Shown here piece after piece: positions 36,937 to 47,604 of a stretch of 64,000 nucleotides of DNA (position 1 is its first letter; each line of letters begins with the position of its first letter). The position numbers were made by a program, and so were the translations under genes. The notes under the pieces are model-generated. The model was not told where the DNA came from and made no database searches. It saw nothing but the letters and a program-made list of their open reading frames with translations. Origin of the DNA: Lepus europaeus (Eukaryota; Chordata; Mammalia; Lagomorpha; Leporidae). The stretch is from contig NC_084830.1 of the NCBI RefSeq assembly GCF_033115175.1, positions 45,577,409 to 45,641,408 of the forward strand, read 5' to 3'.

Positions 36937-38115
36937 GGTAGCTGTCAGACATGCAAATAAAAACCACAATGAGGAATCACCTCACTCCAGTTAGAATGGT
37001 TGTCCTCCCAAATAAAAATAAATAAATAAATAAATAAATGCTGGTGACGATATGGGGAAAAGGTTACCTTAATCTGCTGTTGGGTTGAATGTAAACTAGC
37101 TCAACCATTATGGAAGACAGTATGGAGATTTTTCAGAGATCCAAAAATAGTTCTACCATAAGACCCAACATGCCACTCCTGGGAATTTACCCAAATGAAA
37201 TGAAATTAGAATATGAAAGAATTATTTGTACCCCCATGTTTACTGCAGCTCAGTTCATAATAGCTAAGATATGGAATCAACCCAGATGTTCATTGACTGA
37301 TAATTGGATAAGAAAATGTGGTATTTATACATAATGAGGCTGGCGCCATGGCTCACTTGGCTAATCCTCCACCTGTGGCGCCGGCACCCCAGGTTCTAGT
37401 CCTGGTTGGGGCGCCGGAATCTGTCCCCATTGCTCCTCTTCCAGTCCAGCTCTCTGCTGTGGCCCAGGAAGGCAGTGAGGATGGCCCAGGTCCTTAGGCC
37501 CTGCACCCTCATGGGAGACCAGGAGAAGCACCTGGCTCCTGGCTTCAGATCGGCGCAGCACGCCGGCCATTTGGGGGGTGAACCAACGGAAAGGAAGACC
37601 TTTCTCTCTGTCTCTCTCTCTCTCACCATCTAACACTGCCTGTCAAAAAAATAAAATATACACTATAGAATACTACTCAGCCATAAAAAATGAAATCCTG
37701 TCTTCTGCAACAAAATGGATACAACTGGAAACAATTGTTTAGTGAAATAATCCAGTCTCAGAAGGACAAAGATCATGTTTTATTTGATATGTGGAAATTA
37801 ATACAGAATACAAATATATATTGGAATGAAATGGTCATTTTGGGATATAATTATTATTTTTAGCCCTTGTCTATACTCCTGTGGAACTGTGATATTCCTA
37901 CTTTTTAGCTGTTGAATATTATGGTTAGTGGCAAATTAAACCTATGAATGTAGAGTGGATTAAAATCATGTCTTTTCAAAATCTGATGAAGGGAGGGGAG
38001 AGAGGGATAGGGGTTAGGGAGATCAGGGGAATGAGGGAAGTGTGGTTGTCTTCTTGGAACTGTAGCTATGGAATGCATGAAATGTGTTTTCTTTATATTA
38101 ATAAAATTTTAAAAA
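36937..38115 (+). mobile_element. L1 3' end, split by a young CSINE
   Basis: ORF2 end and 3' UTR text is visible: 'catgcaaataaaaaccacaa', 'aaccattatggaagacagta', 'actcctgggaatttacccaa' and 'agaatactactcagccataa'. A terminal AATAAAATTTTAAAAAAG follows. A duplication aagaatgya flanks it (36927-36935, 38113-38121). The SINE at 37336-37654 interrupts it. An (AAAT)n run lies at 37013-37039. Confidence 0.88.
37336..37654 (+). mobile_element. Young CSINE inside L1
   Basis: The head GAGGCTGGCGCCATGGCTCA leads to a body with 'ggtgaaccaacggaaaggaa' and an A-rich tail. Near-duplicate 'tatacataatg' / 'tatacactata' flanks it, at the expected L1 phrase. Confidence 0.9.
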
Positions 38116-38311
38116 AGAATGCAATGGGAGCATTTTTTAATGATGTGCAGCAACATGAATCATATCTGTTAAGCTTTAAGGCCACAGAGAGGCCCTAATG
38201 TCCAGGGAAAAGGTCTTTGGAGTTGAGTAATTGATTGGTTGGAAGATCTGATTTGATGAGATCTAAGTTCGTCTGCATTCTTTTCTTTTTTAAAAAAATG
38301 TATTTGTTTGT

Positions 38312-38642
38312 TTAAAAAAATTTATTTATTTATTTGAAGGTTAGAGTTACAGAGAGAGGAGAGGCAGAGAGATAGAGAGAGAGGTCTTCCATCCGATGGT
38401 TCACTTCCCAGATGGCTGCCACGGCTGGAGCTTCGCCGATCTGAAGCCAGGAGCCAGGAGCCTCCTCCTGATCTCCCATGTGGGTACAGGGGCCCAAGGA
38501 CTTGGGCCATCTTCTACTGCTTTCCCAGACCACAACAGAGAGCTGGATCAGAAGTAGAGCGGTCGGGTCTTGAACTGTCACCTATATGGGATGCTGGCAC
38601 TTCAGGCCAGGGCATTAACCCGCTGCACCTCAGCACCAGCCC
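38312..38642 (-). mobile_element. CSINE, left member of a tandem pair
   Basis: This minus copy ends 'gcacctcagcaccagccc' and is followed at once by the AT-rich tail of a second copy in the same orientation. Confidence 0.92.
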
Positions 38643-38684
38643 TTATTTATTTATTTGAAAGTCAGAGTTACACAGAGAAAGAAG

Positions 38685-38722
<38 letters not shown>

Positions 38723-39035
38723 CAGAAAGGCAGGGAGGGAGGGAGGGAGAGAGAGAGAAAGAGAGAGAGAGGGAGGGAGAGAGAGAGACAGTTCTTCCAT
38801 CTGCTGGTTCACTCCCCAGATGGCTGTAATGGCCAAAACTGCACCCATCTGAAGCCAGGAGCTTCTTCCAGGTCTTCCACATGGGTGCAGGGGCCCAAGG
38901 ACTTGGGCCATCTTCTACTGCTTTCCCAGGCCACAGCAGAGGGCTGGATTGAAAGTGGAACAGCCAAGACTTGAATCGGCACCCATATGGGATTCCGGCA
39001 ATGAAGATGGCGGCTTTACCCACAGTGCTGGCCCC
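38643..39035 (-). mobile_element. CSINE, right member of a tandem pair, with GA/GGGA expansion
   Basis: The tail 'ttatttatttatttgaaagt' is followed by about 110 bp of purine repeat (38680-38790, mixing GA, GAAA and GGGA units), then the normal body and the head ending GCTGGCCCC. Confidence 0.92.
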
Positions 39036-40050
39036 CTGTATTATTTTCTGTACAAGACTTCATTAACCACTGCCTTCCACTCTTCTTTTGATTAATTGTG
39101 CATCATCTAAGGGGAGGGAAAAAATGAAAGCAAACTTCAAAGGTAATTTCTTTCTGTTCCAAAAAACATTCCTGGGTTTTCTGGTGTAACAGAGAATTGA
39201 GAAGTAAGCGTGCGCCATTAATTTCTATGCAGTATGCATTCTTCACTTCAAATGGCAATTAGTGATAACATTTCTATCTCATGTTGCGATGAGATTTTTA
39301 TGCTAATCATCACACAGCTGTAAATTAATCATTTGGGCACAGTTAGAGAAGATGTATATTTCATAAGGCAGATATAGATATCAAGATCTGTTTGATATTT
39401 ACTCAACGTAAATGAGAAGCATCTGAAATTATTACGAATGGAACACAGTGAGCAAGCAGGGCTGCATGGCAAGGTAATGTAAGCAGCGTAGGCACGTGAG
39501 ACATTTCAAAACACTCTTGGTGTCATTAGTGTAATTACCGTGAGGAAGGCGGAACACTCCAGGGAGCTTAAACTCCGAATCACTCACCAGCACACAGAGC
39601 CCTCCAAACCACATCCTCACAATGTGAAGGGCAAAGTCAGCCCACAATCTCCTTTCTTTCTATTTCCTCCTCTTTCTGGTACAGAATTCGTCCTTTTCAC
39701 GTTACACAATATTTAAATGAATTTCTCTTCTCAATTTGCACTCCAGTCTACTCAGCCACATGAATAGAAAAGCAGCTTGCCCCGAAGTCAAATTGGAGAG
39801 TGGCTGCCTGCACAGGAAGCAGGCCACCATCAAATGGTAAAATGAATACAACTTTAAAAAAAAAAAGATACACCTTTTCTTAGCAACAGTTCCTTTGACA
39901 ACGTTTATGGAAAATAAGAGGATTACACCTTCAAAATGCCTATTGCTATAGTTACTCAATAGCACGTACCAGGCTCCAAGGCTGCTAATAGATCCTAGCA
40001 ATTACAGAATGTGGGTGGAGTTGTCATGAGAAACAAACACTACCTACCTG
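39036..40050. promoter_or_regulatory. Candidate conserved non-coding block (repeat-free, AT-rich)
   Basis: About 1 kb with no recognisable SINE, LINE or LTR, in a window where most kilobases contain one. It contains many homeobox-type cores: GATTAATTGTG (39089), CCATTAATTT (39215), GGCAATTAGTG (39254), GCTAATCATC (39302), GTAAATTAATC (39320) and GTGTAATTACC (39529). No coding frame is longer than about 100 codons. Enhancer function is a guess from appearance. Confidence 0.35.
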
Positions 40051-40292
40051 TCTCTTTCTTCATATTTTCTTCTCTCCTCTTTCTATGTTTCCAGCTCCTG
40101 CATACTTCTTCATACCTCTCCCACTATTACTGCTGCTGATAACCACTGACCAAGACACTGCCCGTCCCCACCTATACACATTTACCTTGTCCCCCTGACC
40201 TAGCCCCCCCCCCCCCATATTCTTCCTGTGAGGTAGAAATACGGAGCTGATGCCAGAAATGAGCCATTTTATTGCTATTCCTTGACTTACAC

Positions 40293-40323
<31 letters not shown>

Positions 40324-40862
40324 TTTTGTCAATACAACAGACAACTTTGTGGGGCAGAAGCAAAGAGACAAAGTAAGATCTCTTTCTTCAAGGCACTTCT
40401 AAGACACAGACGACCCTAAAATTGCCCACGTCTGTGCTGAGGGTGGAGGTGGACAAAGGGTTCAGCTTCCCAGAGGGTCTAGATGGCTGCAATGACTCAG
40501 GTGGTGGTTTGTGCAGGAGATAAACAATGGTGCCAGTTGGTGAGAATTTGAGTTGTTCCCTTTGAAGTTTTCCTGAATTTTAAAGTTCTGGGATGAGTGG
40601 GGAAGGTGGTGGTGGCAGTGGGTGGAAAGTACAAATGGAATTTATTTTGGCTGCCACAACCTGCAGGGTTAATCTTAAGACAGCTCTTAGTCAAAGGCAG
40701 ATGGAGCTCCTGAGTATGGCGGTGTTTTTGTAAGAACTTCCTCTCTGCTATTTCTGAAGGAAATGGAAGAAACTTGTTTCAATAGGACGCAGATGCCCCA
40801 TCTTGGGACATGAAAAAGAGGCAGTCAATCACCTTAAGTGTTTTTAGAGGAAAGTATGAAAC
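40051..40862. other. Intergenic with a C14 run and an AAT microsatellite
   Basis: A C run lies at about 40203-40216 and (AAT)n at 40291-40323. The rest is unrecognised unique sequence. Confidence 0.5.
40291..40323. repeat. (AAT)n microsatellite
   Basis: About 11 perfect AAT units follow 'gacttacac'. Confidence 0.95.
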
Positions 40863-41153
40863 TGTATAGTCTCCAACTTATGATGGTTTGACTTACACTT
40901 TTTCAACTTTTTGATGGAGTGAACACATTCAGCCAAACACGTACTTTGAATTTTGGTCTTTTCCTGGGCTGGCAATATGTGGTAGGATAGATATTCTTTT
41001 GTGATGCTGGGCAGCAGCAGCTGCAGCTCCCAGCCAGCCCTGTGAACACAAAGGGAACAACGTTTGCTCTACAGAATACTGTGTTGGATGCGCTACAGTA
41101 TATCATGTGTTGTTAAGCTGGGATCTTCAGTAGGTCAGGGTGTTGAACACACT

Positions 41154-41222
41154 TTTAAAAAAAATTATTTAATTTTGCTTGAGCGGCAAGGTTACAGAGA
41201 GAGAGGGAGAGGGAGAGAGGGG

Positions 41223-41258
<36 letters not shown>

Positions 41259-41904
41259 GAGATTGAGAGAGAGAGAATCTTCCATTCACTGGTTCACTTC
41301 CCTAATGGCTGTGACAGTCAGAGCTGGGCCAGGTAGAAGCCAAGAGCCTGGAACTCCATCAGGGTCTCCCATGTTGATGCAGGACCCAAGCACTAGGGCC
41401 ATCTTCTGCTGCTTTTCCAGGTGCATAAGCAGGGAACTGATCAGAAGAGGAGCAACTGGAACTCAAACAAGATCTCATATGGGGGGCCGGCGCCGCAGCT
41501 TACTAGGCTAATCCTCTGCCTGTGGCGCCGGCACCCCGAGTTCTAGTCCTGGTTGGGGCGTCGGATTCTATCCCGGTTGCCCCTCTTCCAGGCCAGCTCT
41601 CTGCTGCGGCCTGGGAGTGCAGTGGAGGATGGCCCAGGTCCTTGGGCCCTGCACCCGCATGGGAGACCAGGAGGAAGCACCTGGCTCCTGGCTTCAGATC
41701 GGCGCAGCACACCGGCCGCAATGTGCCAGGCATATCGGCCACTTGGGGGGTGAACCAAGGGAAAAAGGAAGACCTTTCTCTCTGTCTCTTTCTCTCTCTC
41801 ACTGTCTAACTCTGCCTGTCAAAAAAAAAAAAAAAAAAAGATCTCATATGGGATACTGGCATTTCAGGCTGCTGTGTAGCCTGCGGAGCCACAATGCCAG
41901 CCCC
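41154..41904 (-). mobile_element. CSINE split by a younger CSINE
   Basis: The tail and a GA tract (41197-41277) begin it. The body runs to 'gatctcatatggg' and resumes after the inner SINE with 'gatactggcatttcaggctg' and the head ending ATGCCAGCCCC. Confidence 0.9.
41484..41838 (+). mobile_element. Young CSINE nested in another CSINE
   Basis: The head GGCCGGCGCCGCAGCTTACT leads to a poly-A of about 19 bases. The perfect duplication agatctcatatggg lies at 41470-41483 and 41839-41852. Confidence 0.96.
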
Positions 41905-41988
41905 TTAAATGGACTTTTGACCTGACATTTTCAGCTGACCAATGGGTTTATTGGGAAAATGCTCCATTGTAAGTCAAGGAGTGCCTGC

Positions 41989-44284
41989 TTATCTTTTCTT
42001 GAAAATAATCTCTAAAGTCCAAGAATGATAACTGGATAAAACATGGATTATTCTTGGACAATCATAGATTAGATGAATTTTAGTTTATTCTGAACTTCCT
42101 GAAAAGAGAGAAAATAATGAATCAAACTGTAAGTATTTAAATAAAAGTTTAAATAAATTTAAGAAAGAACATGAGTGTATGCACTAGAAAAAAAATTAGT
42201 GACCTGACATCAACTTCTAACCAGGTAGGAGTAACAGGCACCAGACTTACCTTATGCATAAAATAATTGAAAATCTGACTAGAATATATGAAATTACAGT
42301 ACTCAGGAAGCTGGACATCAGGAAATGAAGGACCATGATGCCAAAGAGACAGAAAGGAAATGAGGTGAGCCCTGAAATGGTTCTAACGTACTTTCTTGAT
42401 AGAGTTTCCAGTTGCAGCGCAGGCTAGGGAAACCCTGGAGGAGTGCAGCAACCACGGAGTTGAAGAGAGGAATCTGCGTGGTAGGAGGCTGAGGCAGCTG
42501 GCACTCACGGCACAGTCTCAGGGAAGAGAGAACTTTGCCGAGCGGCTGGAGATCTGCAGAGGGACGCCCTACTCCATGGTCCTGTCTTCCGCTCTGACTC
42601 ATCACTGACTGCATGTCCTCAAGGGCACGATCCAGCTGAGAGGCACGGAAGAAGCACTACTAAGAACTCACACTAGGAAGACATGGTTCCGATTCTATCA
42701 TTTAGAGAGGAAAACCTAGGAGCATCAGGTAGTGTTTTCTGAGGGTGGATTGAGCATTGGGCAGAATCAGCCGGAGACTACACAGGATTGTAGTTTCACC
42801 TCCTAGAGCTTAGTGAAAGAATCCAGACATGTGATGTTTCTCCATCCAGCATGAACTGATGGACTTTGGACTGAATTAGAAGACCCCAGCTTGTAAGCTT
42901 CATGACTGATAGAGACCCCTTGGTGTCTCTCAAAGGCTACAATGGCCGGAATTGCCCTTGGGAGTTACAGAATGGTGCTTTCCAATCCAAATCGCCACTT
43001 ATGGCCACTTACCTGCTTTTGTGAAGATGGGATATGAATCGTACCACCCAAAGCACAGCGGTGATAACGACTCCCCTCCTTGGCAGTGTCCCTATTTCCC
43101 GCTGTAGTATTTTCCCTCACTTGAGAGAATTCCCAGGGTTTTCATGCTGGCATTCAGGCTAGTACGCTCTTGAGAGGACTCCACACTGGACATTTTCTTG
43201 TTTCCATTATTCCTTCAAGGAAGGGAAGAAGGGAGGAATAGAAACTGATAAATACATTTGGCTTAATGTAAAAGTGGCCGACATTTCCCAAACAGAGGGC
43301 ATTTATTGTGGATTTACTATGTACTGGGTACAGTACTTGCTGCCCTTAAATTAGGGAAACATCCTTTGTCAGCAAATGACTTGGCAGTGGAGATAGGAGC
43401 CCAATTTAATTGTTTATTTATAGTTGCTTTAGCATTTATTAAAGTCAACTTGGCTTTTTACTGATCTTTCAGACCAACCAGGTCATAAATCAACTCTTGG
43501 TGTATGTGGTCCTGGATCTGAACTCTGCTCTGATCATTAGGTCCATTAATTTATTCTTATGCTAATGCCAGGCCATCTTCAAAACTAAAGGTTGTTTATA
43601 AGTTTTGATCTGTCAAGACAGGATTAAAAAAATAAAAATTGGCTACACTATGTTGTGGTAGCAATCCCCACAAAATTATTAGTGGTTTAACACAACAAAG
43701 ATTTATTTCTTGTTCATATTTTATATTTATTGTGAGTATTAGGCCATCATGCTTGGTCATTACTCTGAATCTAAGTTCATGGAGCAAGTATCATGTAGAA
43801 AATTGCCATTTACAATGGTAAAGGAAAGAGTAGGTATGAAAAAAAAATAAAAATATAATGTGTCTTAGAATTTCTACTGACATGTGTGTAATCTGTTTGA
43901 AACATGAGCTTTTTTTGCTCCATAGTAGGACTTTTCTCCTTTTTTAAAAGTTTCTTGGGATCCTGCAAAGAAGTTGTTTCATCAAATTGAAGTGAGGTCC
44001 AAAAAAACTGCTCAAATGCATCTATATTTCTTTGTCAAAGATACACAGTAATAAACTGTGTGGCGTCAGAAAGTGCCATCTTGCCTTCAAAGAGACTAGA
44101 ACTAAGGGGCAATCACATTGACGACTACTTTGATTTTCATTCTCATGAATGTTTGGCTGTTCTTAGTCCTTTGTCTTCTGATTATTTCTGATTTGGAAAT
44201 AGCTTTGCACATTAAACAAACAAAAACAAACCATAAACATGAACTCAAACCAAAAATTTCCATTGTGAAATTTTGGTTGAGAAT
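41989..44284. other. Intergenic, mostly unrecognised; old repeat-like piece near 43650-43800
   Basis: 'agtggtttaacacaacaaag' followed by 'atttatttcttgttcatatt' resembles a widespread old mammalian repeat that I cannot name. Open frames at 42318-42614 on both strands are treated as chance. Confidence 0.4.
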
Positions 44285-44690
44285 CTATCAACTATGTAGA
44301 TAAATTTGGAGAATGGATATCCTTACCATTGAGTCTTCTGAAACAGGAATGTGGCATATTTATCTAATTATTTAGTTCCATCTTAATGTATTTCAATAAT
44401 GCTTTATAAATTTTCTTTGTGAAAGAACTTCATTATTTTTTGTAAAATTTATTTTTATTCGATACTAATGTAAATAGTAGCCTTTTAGTTGCATTTTCTA
44501 ATTATTTCTATAGAAATATTTCTCAATTTTATTAATTCCATTTTGATTAAACTTCCTAACACTGTTTTTAATTATTCAATTTTATAGATTCTTTTGAATT
44601 TTCTTCACAGATGATCATCTTTAGCTATAAAAAACCATTTTCTTCCTTTCTTCTGTGTATACTTCCTCCTACTCCTGTCTTCTATGGAAG
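44285..44690 (-). mobile_element. Old L1 ORF2 fragment
   Basis: 'atatccttaccattgagtct', 'tttcaataatgctttataaa', 'tttatttttattcgatacta' and 'ttctgtgtatacttcctcc' are antisense ORF2 text after the RT domain. Confidence 0.7.
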
Positions 44691-44699
44691 CTAGAATGG

Positions 44700-44880
44700 C
44701 CTAGTACAGTATTCCCCCCTTCCTGGAGATAATATTCCAAGTTCCACAGTTAACTACAGATAGTACTACGGATGACACTGAACTGTGGATAGTACTGAAC
44801 CATATATATGCTATTTTTATAGTACTACAGACTATAAAACATGGAATAGTACTGAAACACAATTTTAAGCATTATAATTA
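44700..44880. mobile_element. Possible Tigger/MER2-like fragment
   Basis: 'gtacagtattccccccttcc' then 'tggagataatattccaagtt' loosely resembles pogo-type termini. The match is weak and heavily diverged. Confidence 0.3.
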
Positions 44881-45106
44881 ATAAAATGGGTACTCTGTCT
44901 TCTCTGCATTACCTGTATATTAGACAGTTGACAATTATCTCAATTCTTGGATGATCCATTTTTGCATTTTTTCCCTTTTCTTCTGTTAGAATTTAAATTT
45001 GGATAATTTGTACTGACTTGTATAAAAACTCATTGATCATTTCCTCAGCTGTGTTCAGTCTGAGATGAGCCCAAAAAGACAAGTTTTATCTCTGACACTG
45101 CATAAA

Positions 45107-46170
45107 GGGCTTCAAAATGTTTGTGGAAAATGTATGGATCTCAAAACCTTTTTCTGCACCACAATAAACTTGTAACAGCTTATTATATCACATCCCAATA
45201 GGATCTAGTTTGAGGCACTAAGGAGGATAAGACATCAGTTTGTAAAGAGCCCCTATCAGAGCAATATTAATTATGCTAAAGTTGAAGCAAGAACATCAAA
45301 TTTGTGGTTAGCCTTGGGTAGAAAATGGTGAAATCGTTGATGCTGTATAAAAGTTTGTGGAAACAATCTCCCAAAGAAATCTACAATTTACAGATGGATA
45401 ACTTGTTTTAAAAAGTGGTAAGATGATATTTAAAGTGAGCTCCACAGTAGCAATCAACATCAGTTTATAAGGAAAAACTCATCTTGTTTACGCTTTAATT
45501 AAAGGGAATGATAAGTAACAGCAGAAACAATAGCCAGCCATAGGCATCTTAATTGGTTCAGTTTACATAATTCTACCTAAAAAGCTAAATTGGAGCAAAC
45601 TTCCTGCTCAGTGGGTATCATCATTGTTGCATCCTCCTGCAGATAAAAACAGAGCTTTCAACAGAAATTTTAAATAAGTAGGGTCAAGAATATAAAGCAT
45701 GTTTTCCAAGAATTGTGACAGGAGATGAAATGCATCTTTGCCAGTATGATCCTGAGTATAAAACTCAACCAAGGAAACGCCTAGTCTAGAAAATGCAAAA
45801 GTTAATTGGTCAAGAGCAAAAATCATATCAACAGTTCTTTGGGTTGCTCAAGGCATTTTGTTTGTTGACTTTCTTGATAGCCAAAGAATAATAACATCTG
45901 TTATTGAAAGTGTTTTGAGAAAGTTAGCAGAAATTTCAGCAGAAAAATGCTGGGGAAAATTGGACTAGAGTCCTTCTCTTCCAAAACATTGTCCTGCTCA
46001 CTCCCCTCATCAAACAAGGGCGCATTTGTGAGTTTTGAAAGGAAATCATTAGGTTTACATCTTATGGGCTTGATTTGGCTCCTTATGACTTACTTTTTTG
46101 CTCTGAATCTTAGAAAATCTTTAAAGGGCATCCAGTTTCCTTCAGTTAAAAATGTTAAAAAGTGAGCTTG
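45107..46170 (+). mobile_element. Dead mariner (Tc1/mariner) transposon with recognisable transposase
   Basis: It starts with GGGCTTCAAAATGTTTGTGG, as in Hsmar2-type mariners. About 600 bp in, the frame reads RIVTGDEMHLCQYDPEYK (45709-45762), the first catalytic Asp motif of mariner transposases (usually TGDE[TS]W, here with Trp lost). Near the end GLDLAPYD (46066-46089) is the third catalytic Asp motif in another frame, followed by 'atctttaaagggcatccagt' as in the C-terminal LKG..F block. The region of the second Asp is mutated, and stops and frame changes abound, so it cannot make active enzyme. The 3' terminal repeat is not clear. Confidence 0.8.
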
Positions 46171-47124
46171 CACTATTGTTATTAAATTTCCAGGACTCAG
46201 TTCTTTAGGATCAAACTAAAAGGCTGGTATCATCTCTTACAAAACTCTCTTGAACTCAATGGAGTCCATGTTGAGAAATAACATTAACAAACTTTTTTTT
46301 TTAATCTCTTAATTCCATTTTCCATGAAACTTCTGAATTCTCCTCATGTATTTTTAACATTTGCATTAGACTCTTTTGTAGTTTTTACTTCTTTCCTGAT
46401 TTTGTCTGTCTGTTCATGTATGTGGCCCATTTTTCCTGCTATATGTTTAATGTATTAATTGTAGTTATGGCAACACAGCATAGCTATATTAACTCCATGA
46501 TAGTCCCAACTTTTGGGCTATCTCCTAGCTAATTGCTCTATCTGTTGAAAATGAGTTTATTTTTTCTTGTTTTCTTTGGTGTGTTTTGCAGTTTCTTTAT
46601 CGAGTATTAGACATTGTGTGAGGAAGAATAGTAGAAATTGTATACAGGGTCAATGGGGATCAATGTCTTTGCTCTAAAGGACACTGAATATTATTTACCC
46701 TTTTTAGCCTCAATCTCAGGAAATTGTGAAAATACCCTAACTTCGTGGAAATGTGTGAAATATATAAAATGTAGATGTAAAACGACATTATTACTTATTT
46801 ACATATAGATCCTACTACTTATTTTTACCAAGGCAATTGGATTATACAGATGATACATACTCATGGTTTAGAAACTATTGCAAACCACTGATCAAGCTCT
46901 GCACTGCCTACTTTGTGTGAGGAAGTATATTTTTTCCCAAATGGAAGAATATTTTCCCATTAATTTAAAAAGTTTTCACAATTATAAAAATGTGCAAATT
47001 AGAAAGTCAAATGCTTCCACACATTTAACTAAAATCTTACAACGCTGGGTGTTTCTTCTACTTCTTCATTAAATAACATAAACCACAAAACTGCTGTCAT
47101 TGTACACAAATGAACATGTAACAA
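46171..47124. other. Intergenic just downstream of CPQ; AT-rich, possible old L1 3' remnants
   Basis: 'gcagtttctttatcgagtat' and 'tagacattgtgtgaggaaga' recall old L1 text. A 59-bp piece at 46867-46925 is duplicated at 47968-48021. Confidence 0.4.
46867..46925. repeat. Direct-repeat copy 1, flanking the CPQ terminal exon
   Basis: This starts tttagaaactattgcaaacc and ends tttgtgtgaggaag. It matches copy 2 (47968-48021) except for a 5-base 'tgatc' present only here. Confidence 0.9.
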
Positions 47125-47438
47125 ACCAGAGGTCTTTCAAATATTTATTCAGTGTTTATTTTCAAAGTAGAAACACTATTTTCAAACAGCAGTATAAAGA
47201 AATGTCCCCACTGTGACCCCTACTGTATGTTGATTCTATCTGGAGGTAAGATCATTACTCATTCTAGAAATAGAGAGTTTAAAAAGTATCAAGAAAGACA
47301 ATAATGGAAGATATGATATGAAGGGTTGTGCTTTGAAGATGAATCAGAGGAAGCTGTTAGGTGAAAAGTGGTTTCCCGAAGCTGCCGAGCCAGGATTTTT
47401 GGCTAGCGCGCATGAAAGTGCCTCCTTCCTCGCTCTTG
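47125..47438 (-). other. CPQ: CPQ 3' untranslated region
   Basis: This stretch follows the CPQ stop codon on the minus strand, and I see no recognisable repeat in it. It ends near two overlapping-range AATAAA signals (47160-47155 and 47149-47144), giving a UTR of roughly 310 nt. The 3' boundary is inferred from signal spacing, with cleavage expected about 10-30 nt past the second signal. Confidence 0.75.
47144..47160 (-). promoter_or_regulatory. Two canonical polyadenylation signals for CPQ
   Basis: The plus strand reads TTTATT at 47144-47149 and again at 47155-47160, so the minus strand has AATAAA twice, 11 bp apart. Going down, the minus strand continues with T/GT-rich sequence (47122-47100), as expected for the downstream cleavage element. 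Confidence 0.7.
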
Positions 47439-47602
47439 CTAGCTCCTGGGCAGCATTTCTTCCAAGTCTGCAACGACATAGGAGACAACTGCCCAAACGG
47501 CAGCAGCAACATTCATCTGCTTTGGATCCATGACAGTCATGGTGTCTCCGTGGGAGTGATGGAAGGCGAAGTATTTGTATAAGTCATCTTGTAGACTGGC
47601 TC
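47439..47602 (-). CDS. CPQ: CPQ terminal coding exon (carboxypeptidase Q, C-terminal 53 residues)
   Basis: This is the last coding exon of carboxypeptidase Q, a secreted/lysosomal M28-family zinc dipeptidase. Read on the minus strand it encodes 53 residues, starting ASLQDDLYKY and ending ADLEEMLPRS before a TAG stop (47441-47439). The central HHSHGDTMTV carries the family's last zinc-ligand His in an HxxxDT setting, and the tail matches what I know of mammalian CPQ C-termini almost residue for residue. The exon starts at 47602 because the minus strand has a pyrimidine run ending in CCCCAG just before it (acceptor AG at 47604-47603). Two bases complete a codon begun in the previous exon, consistent with the Gly-Ala junction of CPQ. 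The frame stays open into the intron, so a Met near 47774 is not a real start. There is no frameshift or internal stop, so it looks functional. The earlier exons lie beyond 64000. Confidence 0.95.
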
Positions 47603-47604
47603 CT

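Larger units (their letters stand above)
40863..41988. mobile_element. Tigger-like DNA transposon remnant, host of two nested CSINEs
   Basis: The left part 'ctccaacttatgatggtttg' with 'acttacactttttcaacttt' and the right part 'gctccattgtaagtcaagga' are roughly inverted copies. They match the terminal text of pogo/Tigger-class non-autonomous elements. No transposase was seen. The SINE at 41154-41904 occupies the interior. Confidence 0.55.

Noticed and set aside
45285..46170. Mariner transposase as a domesticated gene
   Set aside because: Stops and frame changes separate the catalytic motifs, the Trp of the first motif is lost and the second Asp region is mutated.
1..47000. TSPYL5, expected near the CPQ 3' side from human synteny
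   Set aside because: No long single-exon NAP-domain frame is present; it probably lies left of the window.
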